Positions 24,985 through 34,439 of a DNA stretch of 38,874 nucleotides are shown piece by piece; position 1 is the stretch's first letter, and the number at the start of each line of letters is the position of its first letter. Origin of the DNA: Alphaproteobacteria bacterium (GTDB lineage Bacteria > Pseudomonadota > Alphaproteobacteria > Puniceispirillales > Marisalimonadaceae); the NCBI GenBank assembly GCA_016777705.1, contig JADHQW010000002.1:1-38874 (forward strand), in the 5' to 3' direction. The notes beneath the pieces are model-generated. The model was not told the origin of the DNA, did no database searches, and saw nothing but the letters and a program-made list of their open reading frames with translations. Made by a program: the position numbers and the translations under genes.

Positions 24985-27972
24985 TTGTTAATGGAGAAAA
25001 TTCTCAACAAAGTTAATAATTGTAAAATTGGATCATCAATTGAAAGATCAGAAGATGATACATTAATTATAGGTAAAGGAATTTATGGCGACGACAAAGG
25101 TAATCCACCTGGAACTTTACACGTTGCAGTATTAAGATCTCAATATGCAGCAGGAAAAATTCTTAACTTAGACACAACAATGGCTTCTTGTATTCCTGGA
25201 GTGCATTCAATAATTGATGGTAAATCATTTTCAAACCTTTCAAAACCTCTATTGTCCGTTTTAAGAATTGATATCGAGGTTTGGCCTTGCGCAATTGAAT
25301 ATGTTAGGTATGTAGGCGAACCTATAGCTCTAGTGTTAGCTGAAAACAGATATATTGCTGAAGACGCAATTGATAATATTAAGGTAACATATCAAGAATA
25401 TAATCCTATTATTAAGACAGAAGATGCTACGTTGGATTCTTCACCAAAAGTTCATAAAAAAACTAAAACTAACGTGGTCAGTGACAGAAAATTTTCATAT
25501 GGAAATCCAAAAGAAGCTTTTAAAAAAGCTGATGAAATAATTAAGTTGAAAATTGAATATCCTAGAAATAGTTGTACTCCACTTGAAGGTTTTATAGTTC
25601 AAAGCAATTATAATTCTTCTGAAAAAAGTTATACCGTTCACTCAAATTTTCAAGGACCATTTAGCCTTCATTCTGTGATTTCGAGATCTTTAAATGTTAA
25701 TGAAAATAAATTAAGGTTAATATCAAACCAAGATTCTGGAGGTAGTTTTGGTATTAAACAAGCTATACTTCCAATGATAGTATTAACCTGTCTAGCTTCA
25801 AGAATTTCAGGAAAAAACATAAAGTGGGTTGAAGATAGAATTGAACATTTAACCGCAGCATCATCAGCCACTAATAGAGTGACTACTATCAAAGCTGCTG
25901 TAAGAAGAAATGGTGAAATTCTAGCGCTAGATTATGATCAAATTGATGATGTTGGTGCTTATTTGAGAGCACCAGAACCAGCTTCATTATATAGAATGCA
26001 TGGAAACTTATCTGGAGCTTATTTGGTTAAAAATATATCTTGTAGAAACAGAGTGGTTCTAACTAATAAAACACCAACTGGTTTAAATCGAGGTTTTGGC
26101 GGTCCTCAGCATTATTATGCTCTTGAGAGATTGGTTCATAAAATTGCTGTTAATCTAAAATTAGATCACCTAGCAGTTATCAAATTAAATTTAGTAAAAG
26201 ATAAAGATTTTCCCTATCAATCTGCTTCTGGAGCACTTCTAGATTCTGGTCAATATAAAAAATTGATGGATAAAGTTTTAAAATCCAATGAATTTTCTGA
26301 TATGAAGTTGCGACAAAACTTAGCACAAAAAAAAGGTAACTTGTATGGAATTGGTTACGCTGCAATAGTAGAACCATCCGTATCAAATATGGGTTACATA
26401 ACTACGGCAGTACCATTTAAAGAAAGAGAAAAATCAGGACATAAAGGAGGAGCCATTGCAAGTGCGACTGTATCAATAGGACCTACTGGTGGAATTTATG
26501 TAACATGTGACAGCGTTCCACAAGGTCAAGGCCATAAAACTGTACTTGCACAAATTGTTGCCGATATTTTTGGATTAAGCTTTGAAAATGTTTTTGTTAA
26601 TGGTGAATTGGATACTCAAAAAGATGCGTGGTCCATTGCTGCAGGTAATTATTCAAGTCGTTTTGCAGGAGCAGTCGCAGGTACGACATCTCTTGCGGCA
26701 AAAAAACTAAAATTAAGAATATTAAAAATTGCTTCTACAAAACTAAATTGTAAAGCTGAAAATATAATATTTGAAAATAATTTCGTTATAGATAAAAATA
26801 ATTTTGATAATAAAATATCTTTTAATCGATTAGTTGGATTAGCACATTGGTCTCCAGGAGAACTTCCAGAAAACTCTGAGAATGGTCTAAGAGAAACTGT
26901 TCATTGGTCACCACCACAATTAGCTCCGCCTAATAACAAAGATCAAATTAATGGTTCACTTGCCTATGGTTTTGTTTTTGATATTTGTGGTTTAGAAATA
27001 AATCCTAAAACCGGTCAGACAAGGGTTGATAAGTATATTACAGGACATGATGCTGGAAATATTTTAAATCCTTTATTAGCCAATGGACAAATTTATGGTG
27101 CTTTCGCTCATGGTTTAGGAGCTGCATTGTTTGAAGAATTTAAATATACTGATGATGGCTCTTTTTTAGCTGGAACTTTTGCAGATTACCTTCTTCCATC
27201 AACTTATGAGGTGCCAACACCCTCTATAATTCATATTGAAACGCCTAGCCCTTTTACTCCCTTGGGCGCAAAAGGCTTAGGTGAAGGTAATTGTATGTCA
27301 ACTCCAGTAGCTATAGCAAATGCAGCATGCGATGCTTTAAAAATCGATAATGTTACACTTCCCCTAACACACTCTAAAGTTCATTCCTACATCACTTCTA
27401 ATTTAAAAGAACAACCAAGATCTAAATTAAATTCAAATAAAAACTTTATTAAGCCAAATGATAAAAATAATATTATTACTGGCCAAGGAAATAATTTATT
27501 ATACAAAAAACCGAACCAAATCTGGGATTTTTTATTGAATCCTGACAATCTATCAAAAATATTACCAGTTACTGAAAAGATTTTATTAATAAAAGATAAC
27601 CACTATGAAGGTAAAATTAAAATTAAATTTGGTCCGATTACTGGTGAATATGAATTTTCTGTACTATTAAGCAAATTAAATAAACCAAAAAATTTAAAAC
27701 TATCTGGAAAAGCAAGTGGCCCATTAGGAATAGCTAGTGGTGAAGGTTTGATAACATTGTCACCTATGAATAAAGAGAAAACAGAATTAACTTATCAATA
27801 TGATGTGCAAGTTTCTGGTAAAATTGCAGCTATAGGTGGTCGTTTCTTAAAAACTGCTTCAAATATAATTATAAATCAATTTTTTGATCGTTTAGCTCAA
27901 GAAATATCACCTGAACATAGAAAAAATAATTTTTGGAATTTGATATTAAAATGTTTGAAAGTCATTAAATGA
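24985..27972 (+). CDS. Molybdenum hydroxylase Moco subunit with fused CoxG (SRPBCC) domain
   Basis: 995 residues. The Moco domains occupy about 1-800: YVGEPIALVLAENRY, QDSGGSFGIKQA, LNRGFGGPQHYY, SVPQGQGHKT, and GAKGLGEGNC with catalytic glutamate E767. After a Lys/Asn-rich linker, residues about 830-975 form a CoxG-like SRPBCC domain (LLYKKPNQIWDFLLNPDNLS through SGEGLITLSP). CoxG normally is a separate protein that tethers CO dehydrogenase to the membrane. The CO-dehydrogenase Cys loop (AYRCSFR) is replaced by LNRGFGG, so this is not a CODH. TTG 24985 is well spaced from GAAGG; ATG 24991 is an alternative. It overlaps the FAD subunit gene by 4 bases (ATGA). Substrate is unknown, possibly an aryl or heteroaryl CoA ester or acid. 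Confidence 0.92.
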   Translation: MLMEKILNKVNNCKIGSSIERSEDDTLIIGKGIYGDDKGNPPGTLHVAVLRSQYAAGKILNLDTTMASCIPGVHSIIDGKSFSNLSKPLLSVLRIDIEVWPCAIEYVRYVGEPIALVLAENRYIAEDAIDNIKVTYQEYNPIIKTEDATLDSSPKVHKKTKTNVVSDRKFSYGNPKEAFKKADEIIKLKIEYPRNSCTPLEGFIVQSNYNSSEKSYTVHSNFQGPFSLHSVISRSLNVNENKLRLISNQDSGGSFGIKQAILPMIVLTCLASRISGKNIKWVEDRIEHLTAASSATNRVTTIKAAVRRNGEILALDYDQIDDVGAYLRAPEPASLYRMHGNLSGAYLVKNISCRNRVVLTNKTPTGLNRGFGGPQHYYALERLVHKIAVNLKLDHLAVIKLNLVKDKDFPYQSASGALLDSGQYKKLMDKVLKSNEFSDMKLRQNLAQKKGNLYGIGYAAIVEPSVSNMGYITTAVPFKEREKSGHKGGAIASATVSIGPTGGIYVTCDSVPQGQGHKTVLAQIVADIFGLSFENVFVNGELDTQKDAWSIAAGNYSSRFAGAVAGTTSLAAKKLKLRILKIASTKLNCKAENIIFENNFVIDKNNFDNKISFNRLVGLAHWSPGELPENSENGLRETVHWSPPQLAPPNNKDQINGSLAYGFVFDICGLEINPKTGQTRVDKYITGHDAGNILNPLLANGQIYGAFAHGLGAALFEEFKYTDDGSFLAGTFADYLLPSTYEVPTPSIIHIETPSPFTPLGAKGLGEGNCMSTPVAIANAACDALKIDNVTLPLTHSKVHSYITSNLKEQPRSKLNSNKNFIKPNDKNNIITGQGNNLLYKKPNQIWDFLLNPDNLSKILPVTEKILLIKDNHYEGKIKIKFGPITGEYEFSVLLSKLNKPKNLKLSGKASGPLGIASGEGLITLSPMNKEKTELTYQYDVQVSGKIAAIGGRFLKTASNIIINQFFDRLAQEISPEHRKNNFWNLILKCLKVIK

Positions 27973-28802
27973 AACCTGCATCTTTTGACTTATTTCAACC
28001 CAAAAATTGGCAAGAAGTTCTTGAAGGATTGCAAGAGTATGGTGAGGATGCACAAATATTAGCTGGTGGGCAATCTTTAATTGCAATGTTAAATATGAGA
28101 ATTGCAAAGCCAAAAGTTTTGATTGATATCAATTCCATAGAAGATGATGTTCCGTTAATCGATAATAAGACTAACATTGAAATCAGCGCATTATTTAGAC
28201 AATTACAACTTGAAAATAGAATAAAAACAAAAGATGACTTACCATTAATAAGCGAATGTCTTCCTTATATTGGACACCAACAACATAGAGCCCGTGGAAC
28301 AATCATAGGTTCTTTATGTCATGCAGACCCTAGCTCTGAGTTACCTTTATGTTTTATAGCTCTAAAAGGACAATTAAAGTTGAATAGTTTATCTACACAA
28401 AGAATTATTAATGCAGAAGATTTTTTTCTTGGTCCACTATTAAATTCTAGAAATCATAATGAGGTAATTAAGTCGGTAATAATACCTAAAGCAAAAGAAC
28501 AAACTGGTTACGCTTTTAAAGAAATTTCTGAAAAACACGGTGACTTTGCACTTGCTTCATTTGCTGCAATTGCAAGTCATAATAATGTTAGGTTTGTTGT
28601 AGGTGGTGTTAGCGATAAAATTACAGCAAGAGATTGGATTACAGATGACTTAAATGAAATTGAATCTCTTGTAAATGACTTTGCATGGGATTTAGATACT
28701 GCGACAGATCAATACACAACTGACAGGTATAAAAGAGATATTATTAGGAACTTAGGCTTTGAAACCATTAAAACAGCAATAAGTAGAAAGAATGCAAGAT
28801 AA
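27969..28802 (+). CDS. Molybdenum hydroxylase FAD-binding subunit (CoxM-like)
   Basis: 277 residues. FAD motifs are LAGGQSLIAMLNMR (31-44) and RARGTIIGSLCHADPSSELP (107-126), closer to CoxM than the paralogue at 8139. It completes the three-part enzyme with the Fe-S subunit at 20249 and the Moco subunit just upstream, with which it overlaps by 4 bases. No cysteine-rich [4Fe-4S] insertion is seen, arguing against 4-hydroxybenzoyl-CoA reductase. Last gene of this operon; 94 bases follow before the benzoate-CoA ligase. Confidence 0.93.
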   Translation: MKPASFDLFQPKNWQEVLEGLQEYGEDAQILAGGQSLIAMLNMRIAKPKVLIDINSIEDDVPLIDNKTNIEISALFRQLQLENRIKTKDDLPLISECLPYIGHQQHRARGTIIGSLCHADPSSELPLCFIALKGQLKLNSLSTQRIINAEDFFLGPLLNSRNHNEVIKSVIIPKAKEQTGYAFKEISEKHGDFALASFAAIASHNNVRFVVGGVSDKITARDWITDDLNEIESLVNDFAWDLDTATDQYTTDRYKRDIIRNLGFETIKTAISRKNAR

Positions 28803-28826
28803 TTTGTATTAATCTAAATTAATAAA

Positions 28827-28841
28827 TAACATTAGATGTTA
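28827..28841. promoter_or_regulatory. Small inverted repeat upstream of the benzoate-CoA ligase operon
   Basis: TAACAT and ATGTTA separated by TAG, a 6+3+6 dyad in the 94-base gap before the ligase. It could be a regulator site for the benzoyl-CoA genes. In AT-rich DNA a 6-base arm is weak evidence. Confidence 0.25.
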
Positions 28842-28896
28842 ATATTTTTGTAAGCTATTTTAAAAATATAGATAACTTGAGTGGGAGTAGTTAATT

Positions 28897-30453
28897 ATGT
28901 TTAAAGATAAAGTAACAAAACAAAATAATGCTGCTTATTATTTTATTGATAGACATTTAAACTCAACAATTGAAAACAAAAAGGCATTTGTTGAAGCAAT
29001 TCCAGATGGTAGAAGTATTTCATACAAGGATCTATCTATAGAAACAAATAAAATTATTGATCTACTTGCAAAATATAATATTCGAAGAGAAGAAAGAGTA
29101 TTAATGTTGGTATTAGACCAAATCGAGTTTCCAGTAATTTTTTGGGGATGCCTCAAAGCTGGAGTTATTCCTGTCCCTGTAAATACTTTATTGTCAAAAG
29201 ATATTGTTAATTCTATTTTAAATGATTGCAGAGCTAAAACTATTTTTATTTCAGAGGAAATTCAAAATTTAATTCCTAATCCGTCTGAAATTGATAATCC
29301 AATTGAGAATATATTTCTCATTAGTAAAGATAATAATATTAAAGAATTTAAACATTTTAAATCTGAGATGGATTTATGTGTTCCACAAGAACCACTTATA
29401 GTTTTAAAAGACGAGCCTGCCTTTTGGTTGTACTCCTCAGGCTCTACAGGAGAACCAAAAGGAGTTATTCATGTACATGGGAGTTTATTAGAAACTTATG
29501 AAACATACGCCTCAAAGATTTTAAATATAAAAGAAACAGATATAGTTTTTTCTGTAGCTAAACTTTTTTTTGCATATGGTTTAGGAAATGCGATGACTTT
29601 CCCTTTGGGAGTTGGAGCAACTACTGCCCTTTATCCATTAAGACCTACACCTGATAGTGTTAAGGAAGTAATGAAATTAATAAAACCTTCAATTTTATTT
29701 GCTGTGCCAACTATTTATGCAGCAATGATAGCTAGTTTAAAAAAAGAAGCTAATGTAAAATTTACAAATTTGAGACTTTGCGTGTCTGCAGGAGAGGCTC
29801 TTCCTTTTCAAATTGGAACTGATTGGAAAAAAATAACTGGAGTAGATATTTTAGATGGTGTTGGATCGACTGAAATGCTTCATATTTTTCTTTCAAACAA
29901 ACCAGATGATATAATATATGGCACTTCAGGTAGTGCTGTTCCTGGATATGAATTAAGATTGGTTAATGAAAGTGGAACAGAGGTGTCTATTGGAGAAATT
30001 GGAGAATTGCTTGTTAAAGGTAAATCATCTGCAACGTGTTATTGGAATAAACTAATAAAATCAAGAAATACCTTTGAAGGAGAATGGACAAGAACTGGAG
30101 ATAAATATGAAAAATTAGAAGACGAAAAGTATATTTATAGTGGTAGAACTGACGACATGTTTAAAGTCAGTGGAATATGGATATCACCATTTGAAGTTGA
30201 ACAAGCATTAATATCTCATGAAATTGTCCTAGAAGCAGCCGTCGTTGCAAAACAAGATAAAGAAGGTTTAGATAAACCATGTGCATTTGTCATTTTAAAT
30301 GAAAATGTCCCTAAATCAGGTAAAGAGGATATCTTAAAAGAGCATGTAAAAAACAAAATAGGTAAATGGAAATATCCTAGATGGATAAACTTTATTAACG
30401 AACTTCCTAAAACAGCTACAGGAAAAGTACAAAGGTTTAAGTTAAGAAAGTGA
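28897..30453 (+). CDS. Benzoate-CoA ligase family protein
   Basis: 518 residues of the ANL superfamily. The P-loop SSGSTGEPKG is at 180-189. AKLFFAYGLGNAMTFPLGVG (221-240) is the hallmark of the benzoate-CoA ligase (BclA/BadA) branch. GVGSTEMLHIFLSN is the A5 region, SGRTDDMFKVSGIWISPFEV the hinge, and K510 in TATGKVQRFKL the catalytic lysine. It makes benzoyl-CoA (or a ring-substituted one) from benzoate, ATP and CoA, the entry to the BoxB/BoxC reactions encoded two and three genes downstream. GGGAG lies upstream of the ATG. The stop overlaps the GTG start of the hydrolase by 4 bases. Confidence 0.93.
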   Translation: MFKDKVTKQNNAAYYFIDRHLNSTIENKKAFVEAIPDGRSISYKDLSIETNKIIDLLAKYNIRREERVLMLVLDQIEFPVIFWGCLKAGVIPVPVNTLLSKDIVNSILNDCRAKTIFISEEIQNLIPNPSEIDNPIENIFLISKDNNIKEFKHFKSEMDLCVPQEPLIVLKDEPAFWLYSSGSTGEPKGVIHVHGSLLETYETYASKILNIKETDIVFSVAKLFFAYGLGNAMTFPLGVGATTALYPLRPTPDSVKEVMKLIKPSILFAVPTIYAAMIASLKKEANVKFTNLRLCVSAGEALPFQIGTDWKKITGVDILDGVGSTEMLHIFLSNKPDDIIYGTSGSAVPGYELRLVNESGTEVSIGEIGELLVKGKSSATCYWNKLIKSRNTFEGEWTRTGDKYEKLEDEKYIYSGRTDDMFKVSGIWISPFEVEQALISHEIVLEAAVVAKQDKEGLDKPCAFVILNENVPKSGKEDILKEHVKNKIGKWKYPRWINFINELPKTATGKVQRFKLRK

Positions 30454-31241
30454 AACAAAGTAGTAATACAGAAATAAAATTTTTAGAAATTGATAGTAAA
30501 ATAATTGAATATCAAGTTTTTGGTGATATATCCAATGACATTCCTGTATTAATTTTATTGCATGAAGGTCTTGGCTCAATTGCTATGTGGAGAAAAATAC
30601 CAGAATTAATTCATCTTAAAACAAAACTAAATGTTTTTGTATATTCAAGGTTTGGTTATGGAAAATCATCAACTATTAAATTACCTAGACCTACAAATTA
30701 TATGAGTATTGAAGCAGAGGAATATTTACCTAAAATCATTAAAAGTTTATCAATTAAAAATTATTTTTTAATTGGACATAGTGATGGAGGCACAATAGCC
30801 AGTATAGGGAGTAAATCAAAAAACATAGAACAATTGTTAGGCACAATTTTGATTGCCCCTCACTTTTTTGTGGAACAAGAAAGCATTAATGCCATTGAAG
30901 ATATTTCTTATCAATATAAATATAAAAACTTAAAATCAAAATTAGAACGTTTTCATAATGATGTTGATAATGCTTTTTGGGGTTGGAGTAATGTCTGGTT
31001 AAGCCCCGATTTCAAAAATTGGAACATTTTAAAGTATTTACCTCAAATAAAAACTCCAATTTTGGCTTTGCAGGGAACAAACGATCCTTATGGAACGATA
31101 AACCAAATAAATATTTTAGAACAAAAAGTTCGTGGTCCGTTTGATAAAGTTGTAATTAAAGACTGTGGACATAACCCCTTTACTGAATATACAGATAAAA
31201 CAATCGAGCATATTAATGCTTTTATTAAAAAAATTATATAG
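30450..31241 (+). CDS. Alpha/beta hydrolase of the benzoyl-CoA cluster
   Basis: 263 residues. Start GTG 30450, in a GTGA overlap with the ligase stop. Catalytic triad by motif: S111 in GHSDGG, D212 in GTNDPYG, H241 in DCGHNPFTE; oxyanion region LLHEGLGSIAMW (36-47). Hydrolases of this type are often seen in aerobic benzoyl-CoA (box) clusters, where a thioesterase or lactonase/protective role has been suggested. The exact substrate is unknown. Coupling to the ligase argues for a role on benzoyl-CoA pathway intermediates. Confidence 0.88.
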   Translation: MKQSSNTEIKFLEIDSKIIEYQVFGDISNDIPVLILLHEGLGSIAMWRKIPELIHLKTKLNVFVYSRFGYGKSSTIKLPRPTNYMSIEAEEYLPKIIKSLSIKNYFLIGHSDGGTIASIGSKSKNIEQLLGTILIAPHFFVEQESINAIEDISYQYKYKNLKSKLERFHNDVDNAFWGWSNVWLSPDFKNWNILKYLPQIKTPILALQGTNDPYGTINQINILEQKVRGPFDKVVIKDCGHNPFTEYTDKTIEHINAFIKKII

Positions 31242-31298
31242 TCTTTAATATTAAAATACTTATACAATTATATTATTAAAAATAAACTTGAGGTAAGA

Positions 31299-32960
31299 AT
31301 GCGTCCAAATATAAATTTTGATACAAACCCTTCTATTTATAAACATTGGCAATTAATAGTTGAAAATACAAAAGCATTTTTAATAATGAAAGTTGATGAA
31401 GATGCAGGTTTTTTTGATGGATATAAATTAAAGTTAAACAGCTATGATATTGGTGTTGATATAGAGTTAGCAGATGCTGTTCAAAGGTTAAGGTTTGAAT
31501 ATCCAAATGTAAATTCTGTAATTATAAAGTCAGGAAATGAGAAAGCATTTTGTGCAGGTGCCAATATCAAAATGTTAGCGTCTTCAGATCATGCGCATAA
31601 AGTTAACTTTTGTAAGTTCACAAATGAAACTAGAAACTTTTTAGAAAATTCATCAAAAGAGTCTAATCAACTATTTATTTGTTTAGTTGAAGGGGTATGT
31701 GCTGGTGGTGGATATGAGCTTGCGCTTGCATGTGATCATATTATTTTGATGGATGACGGTTCCTCAAGTATATCATTGCCTGAAGTTCCACTCCTTGCTG
31801 TTCTTCCTGGAACAGGAGGTTTGACAAGACTTACAGATAAAAGAAAGATAAGAAGAGACCTTGCTGATGTGTTTTGTACTATGGAAGAAGGTGTTAAAGC
31901 CAAAAAAGCTTTTGAATGGCGTCTAGTAGATACAATTTTAAAAAAAACTACATTAAATGATGATCTACAAGCATTAATAGAAGAAAAGTCTATTAAAAAA
32001 CCTAGTATGGATAATTTAACTGGTATTAAACTAAATAATATAAAAAAAAATATATTAAATGAAAATGAGATTAAATACTCTACTATATCTGTTAATATAG
32101 ATAGAGATAAAAAATCTGTAACTATCACAATTCAGGCTCCTGTAGACAAAGCTCCGATAAACATTGAAGATATTTTGTCTCAAGGCGACGATGTTTGGCT
32201 TTTACGTTGTGCTCGTGAATTGGATGATGCTATTTTATATTTAAGGTTCAATGAATTAGAAATTGGAATTATTTTTTTTAAAACAAGAGGAGAAATAGGA
32301 AAGGTTCTTTCTTATGACAAGTTATTTGAAACTTTTGAAAATCATTGGTTTATAAAAGAGATTTCTTATTATTGGTCTCGAGTTTTTAAAAGAATTGATC
32401 TAACATCAAGAACTTTAACAACTTTAATAGAAGCTGGTTCATGTTATGCAGGTTTTCTTTGTGAATTAATTTTTTCTGCCGATAGAAGCTATATGGCTGA
32501 AGGTAAGTTTGAAGAACTTAATAATAAAGAAGCAAGTATTGTTTTATCTAATTCAAACTTTGGTAGATTTTTAATGTCAAATGATATGTCTAGATTAAAC
32601 ACTAGATTTATTGGATTACCTAATCAATTGCTTCTTACAAAACAAAACCAAAGTAAATATATTTTGGCAAAAGAAGCATATGAATTAGGTTTAATAACAT
32701 TTATTTTTGACGACATAGATTGGGATGATGAAATAAGATTGTTTTTAGAAGAAAGAAGTAGTTTTTCTCCTGATTCTATGGTGGGCATGGAGGCAAATTT
32801 AAGGTTTCCGGGAAAAGAAACTATGGAAACAAAAATTTTTGGAAGGTTGACTGCGTGGCAAAACTGGATTTTTCAAAGACCAAGCGCAGTAGGAGAAGAA
32901 GGTGCTTTAAAAAAATATGGTACTGGAAACAAAGGAATGTATACTAAAGAAAGAACATAA
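31299..32960 (+). CDS. boxC: Benzoyl-CoA-dihydrodiol lyase BoxC
   Basis: 553 residues, the usual BoxC length (~555). It has two crotonase-like halves. The first shows AFCAGANIKML (83-93), EGVCAGGGYELALACDHI (131-148) and SLPEVPLLAVLPGTGGLTRL (159-178). The second has EAGSCYAGFLCELIFSADR. BoxC opens the ring of 2,3-epoxy/dihydrodiol benzoyl-CoA by hydrolysis, releasing formate and giving 3,4-dehydroadipyl-CoA semialdehyde. GAGG lies before the ATG. It is followed after 11 bases by boxB. The whole family pattern, including RPNINFDTNPSIYKHWQL at the N terminus, is intact. Confidence 0.96.
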   Translation: MRPNINFDTNPSIYKHWQLIVENTKAFLIMKVDEDAGFFDGYKLKLNSYDIGVDIELADAVQRLRFEYPNVNSVIIKSGNEKAFCAGANIKMLASSDHAHKVNFCKFTNETRNFLENSSKESNQLFICLVEGVCAGGGYELALACDHIILMDDGSSSISLPEVPLLAVLPGTGGLTRLTDKRKIRRDLADVFCTMEEGVKAKKAFEWRLVDTILKKTTLNDDLQALIEEKSIKKPSMDNLTGIKLNNIKKNILNENEIKYSTISVNIDRDKKSVTITIQAPVDKAPINIEDILSQGDDVWLLRCARELDDAILYLRFNELEIGIIFFKTRGEIGKVLSYDKLFETFENHWFIKEISYYWSRVFKRIDLTSRTLTTLIEAGSCYAGFLCELIFSADRSYMAEGKFEELNNKEASIVLSNSNFGRFLMSNDMSRLNTRFIGLPNQLLLTKQNQSKYILAKEAYELGLITFIFDDIDWDDEIRLFLEERSSFSPDSMVGMEANLRFPGKETMETKIFGRLTAWQNWIFQRPSAVGEEGALKKYGTGNKGMYTKERT

Positions 32961-32971
32961 GCGAGGTAAAA

Positions 32972-34420
32972 ATGTTAAGTAGTCAAGTTGAATATGATAC
33001 AATAATTCCTAACAATGTTAGTTTATCTTCAGATAGAAGAGTTCTTAAAGCTCTTGAAAAATGGCACCCTGGATATATTGACTGGTGGAAAGATCTTGGT
33101 CCAGTAGGATTTCAAGATATGTTAGTTTATTTAAGAACAGCAATTAATGTTGATAAAGATGGTTGGGCTACTTTTGATTACGTTAAAATGCCAGAATATA
33201 GATGGGGTATTTTACTAGCTCCTCAAAAAGAAGGAAGAACAATTCCATTTGGTGATCATATCGGCGAACCTGTGTGGCAAGAAGTTCCTGGTGAATACAG
33301 ATCGATGCTAAGAAGATTAATTGTTATCCAAGGTGATACCGAACCTGCTTCAATTGAACAACAGCGATTTTTAGGAAGTACAGCACCATCCTTATATGAT
33401 ATGAGAAATTTATTTCAAGTAAATGTTGAGGAGGGAAGACATTTATGGGCAATGGTATATCTACTTCAAAAATATTTTGGATCTGATGGTAGAGAAGAAG
33501 CAAATGAGCTACTTAAGCGACAGTCTGGATCTGAAGATGCACCAAGAATGCTAGGAGCTTTTAATGAATCAACACCAGATTGGCTTTCATTTTTTATGTT
33601 TACAGCATTTACAGATAGAGACGGTAAAATGCAATTAGAAGCATTAGCTCAATCTGGGTTCGACCCTCTGTCAAGAACTTGTAGATTCATGCTTACAGAA
33701 GAAGCCCATCATATGTTTGTTGGAGAAAATGGTGTAAGAAGAGTCATAAAGAAAACTTGTGAAATGATGAATAAAGCTGGTATTTCAGATCCATTTGATA
33801 TTGATAAGATAAGACAGTTAGGCGTAATTGATCTACCCACCATCCAAAAAAAAATTAATCTTCATTACTCTTTATCACTAGATCTATTTGGATCAGAAAT
33901 TTCTACAAATGCTGCTAACACATATACAGCTGGTGTAAAAGGAAGATTTTGGGAAACAAAAATTAAAGATGATCATATTCTTAAAAATGATACCTATCCG
34001 ATTTTAGAATTTGCTAATCAAAAAATAATTAACAAACAAGCTCCTGCCCTTTTATCACTAAATATGAGATTAAGAGACGACTATACTAAAGATACTGCAG
34101 TGAGTATAAAAAGATGGAATAGGACTATTGAAGAGGCAAAGATAAATTTTAACATTAAATTACCTTTTGAGGGTTTTAATAGAAAAATTGGTACTTTTAT
34201 GAGCGCTCATATATCGCCATCAGGCGATGTTTTGACAGAGGAAAGTTGGAACAAAGAAAGTAATAAATATTTACCAACAAAAGATGATAATTTATTCATT
34301 GAGTCACTTATGACACCAGTATCTGAACCTGGAGTTTATGCAGATTGGATAGCGGCTCCAGATCTGGGAATTGACAATAAACCCGGTGACTTCGAATATG
34401 TGAAAATCCATGACGCTTGA
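32972..34420 (+). CDS. boxB: Benzoyl-CoA 2,3-epoxidase oxygenase subunit BoxB
   Basis: 482 residues (family ~475). It is a di-iron protein. Likely ligands are E124, E154 and H157 (NVEEGRH), D215, and E243/E244 with H246/H247 (LTEEAHH). It inserts one oxygen atom of O2 across C2-C3 of benzoyl-CoA, needing electrons from BoxA. AGCGAGG precedes the ATG; directly after boxC. No boxA follows, as the next gene is convergent and unrelated. The presence of an O2-requiring epoxidase shows aerobic aromatic catabolism. Confidence 0.96.
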   Translation: MLSSQVEYDTIIPNNVSLSSDRRVLKALEKWHPGYIDWWKDLGPVGFQDMLVYLRTAINVDKDGWATFDYVKMPEYRWGILLAPQKEGRTIPFGDHIGEPVWQEVPGEYRSMLRRLIVIQGDTEPASIEQQRFLGSTAPSLYDMRNLFQVNVEEGRHLWAMVYLLQKYFGSDGREEANELLKRQSGSEDAPRMLGAFNESTPDWLSFFMFTAFTDRDGKMQLEALAQSGFDPLSRTCRFMLTEEAHHMFVGENGVRRVIKKTCEMMNKAGISDPFDIDKIRQLGVIDLPTIQKKINLHYSLSLDLFGSEISTNAANTYTAGVKGRFWETKIKDDHILKNDTYPILEFANQKIINKQAPALLSLNMRLRDDYTKDTAVSIKRWNRTIEEAKINFNIKLPFEGFNRKIGTFMSAHISPSGDVLTEESWNKESNKYLPTKDDNLFIESLMTPVSEPGVYADWIAAPDLGIDNKPGDFEYVKIHDA

Positions 34421-34439
34421 TCTTCACTTTTTTAAAAGA

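Noticed and set aside
24985-28802. Carbon monoxide dehydrogenase (CoxLM) identity
   Set aside because: The CoxG domain suggested it, but the active-site cysteine loop of true form I CoxL is replaced by LNRGFGG, so CO oxidation is not supported.
27969-28802. 4-hydroxybenzoyl-CoA reductase beta subunit
   Set aside because: The extra cysteine-rich [4Fe-4S] insertion of that enzyme is absent in both FAD subunits of the window.
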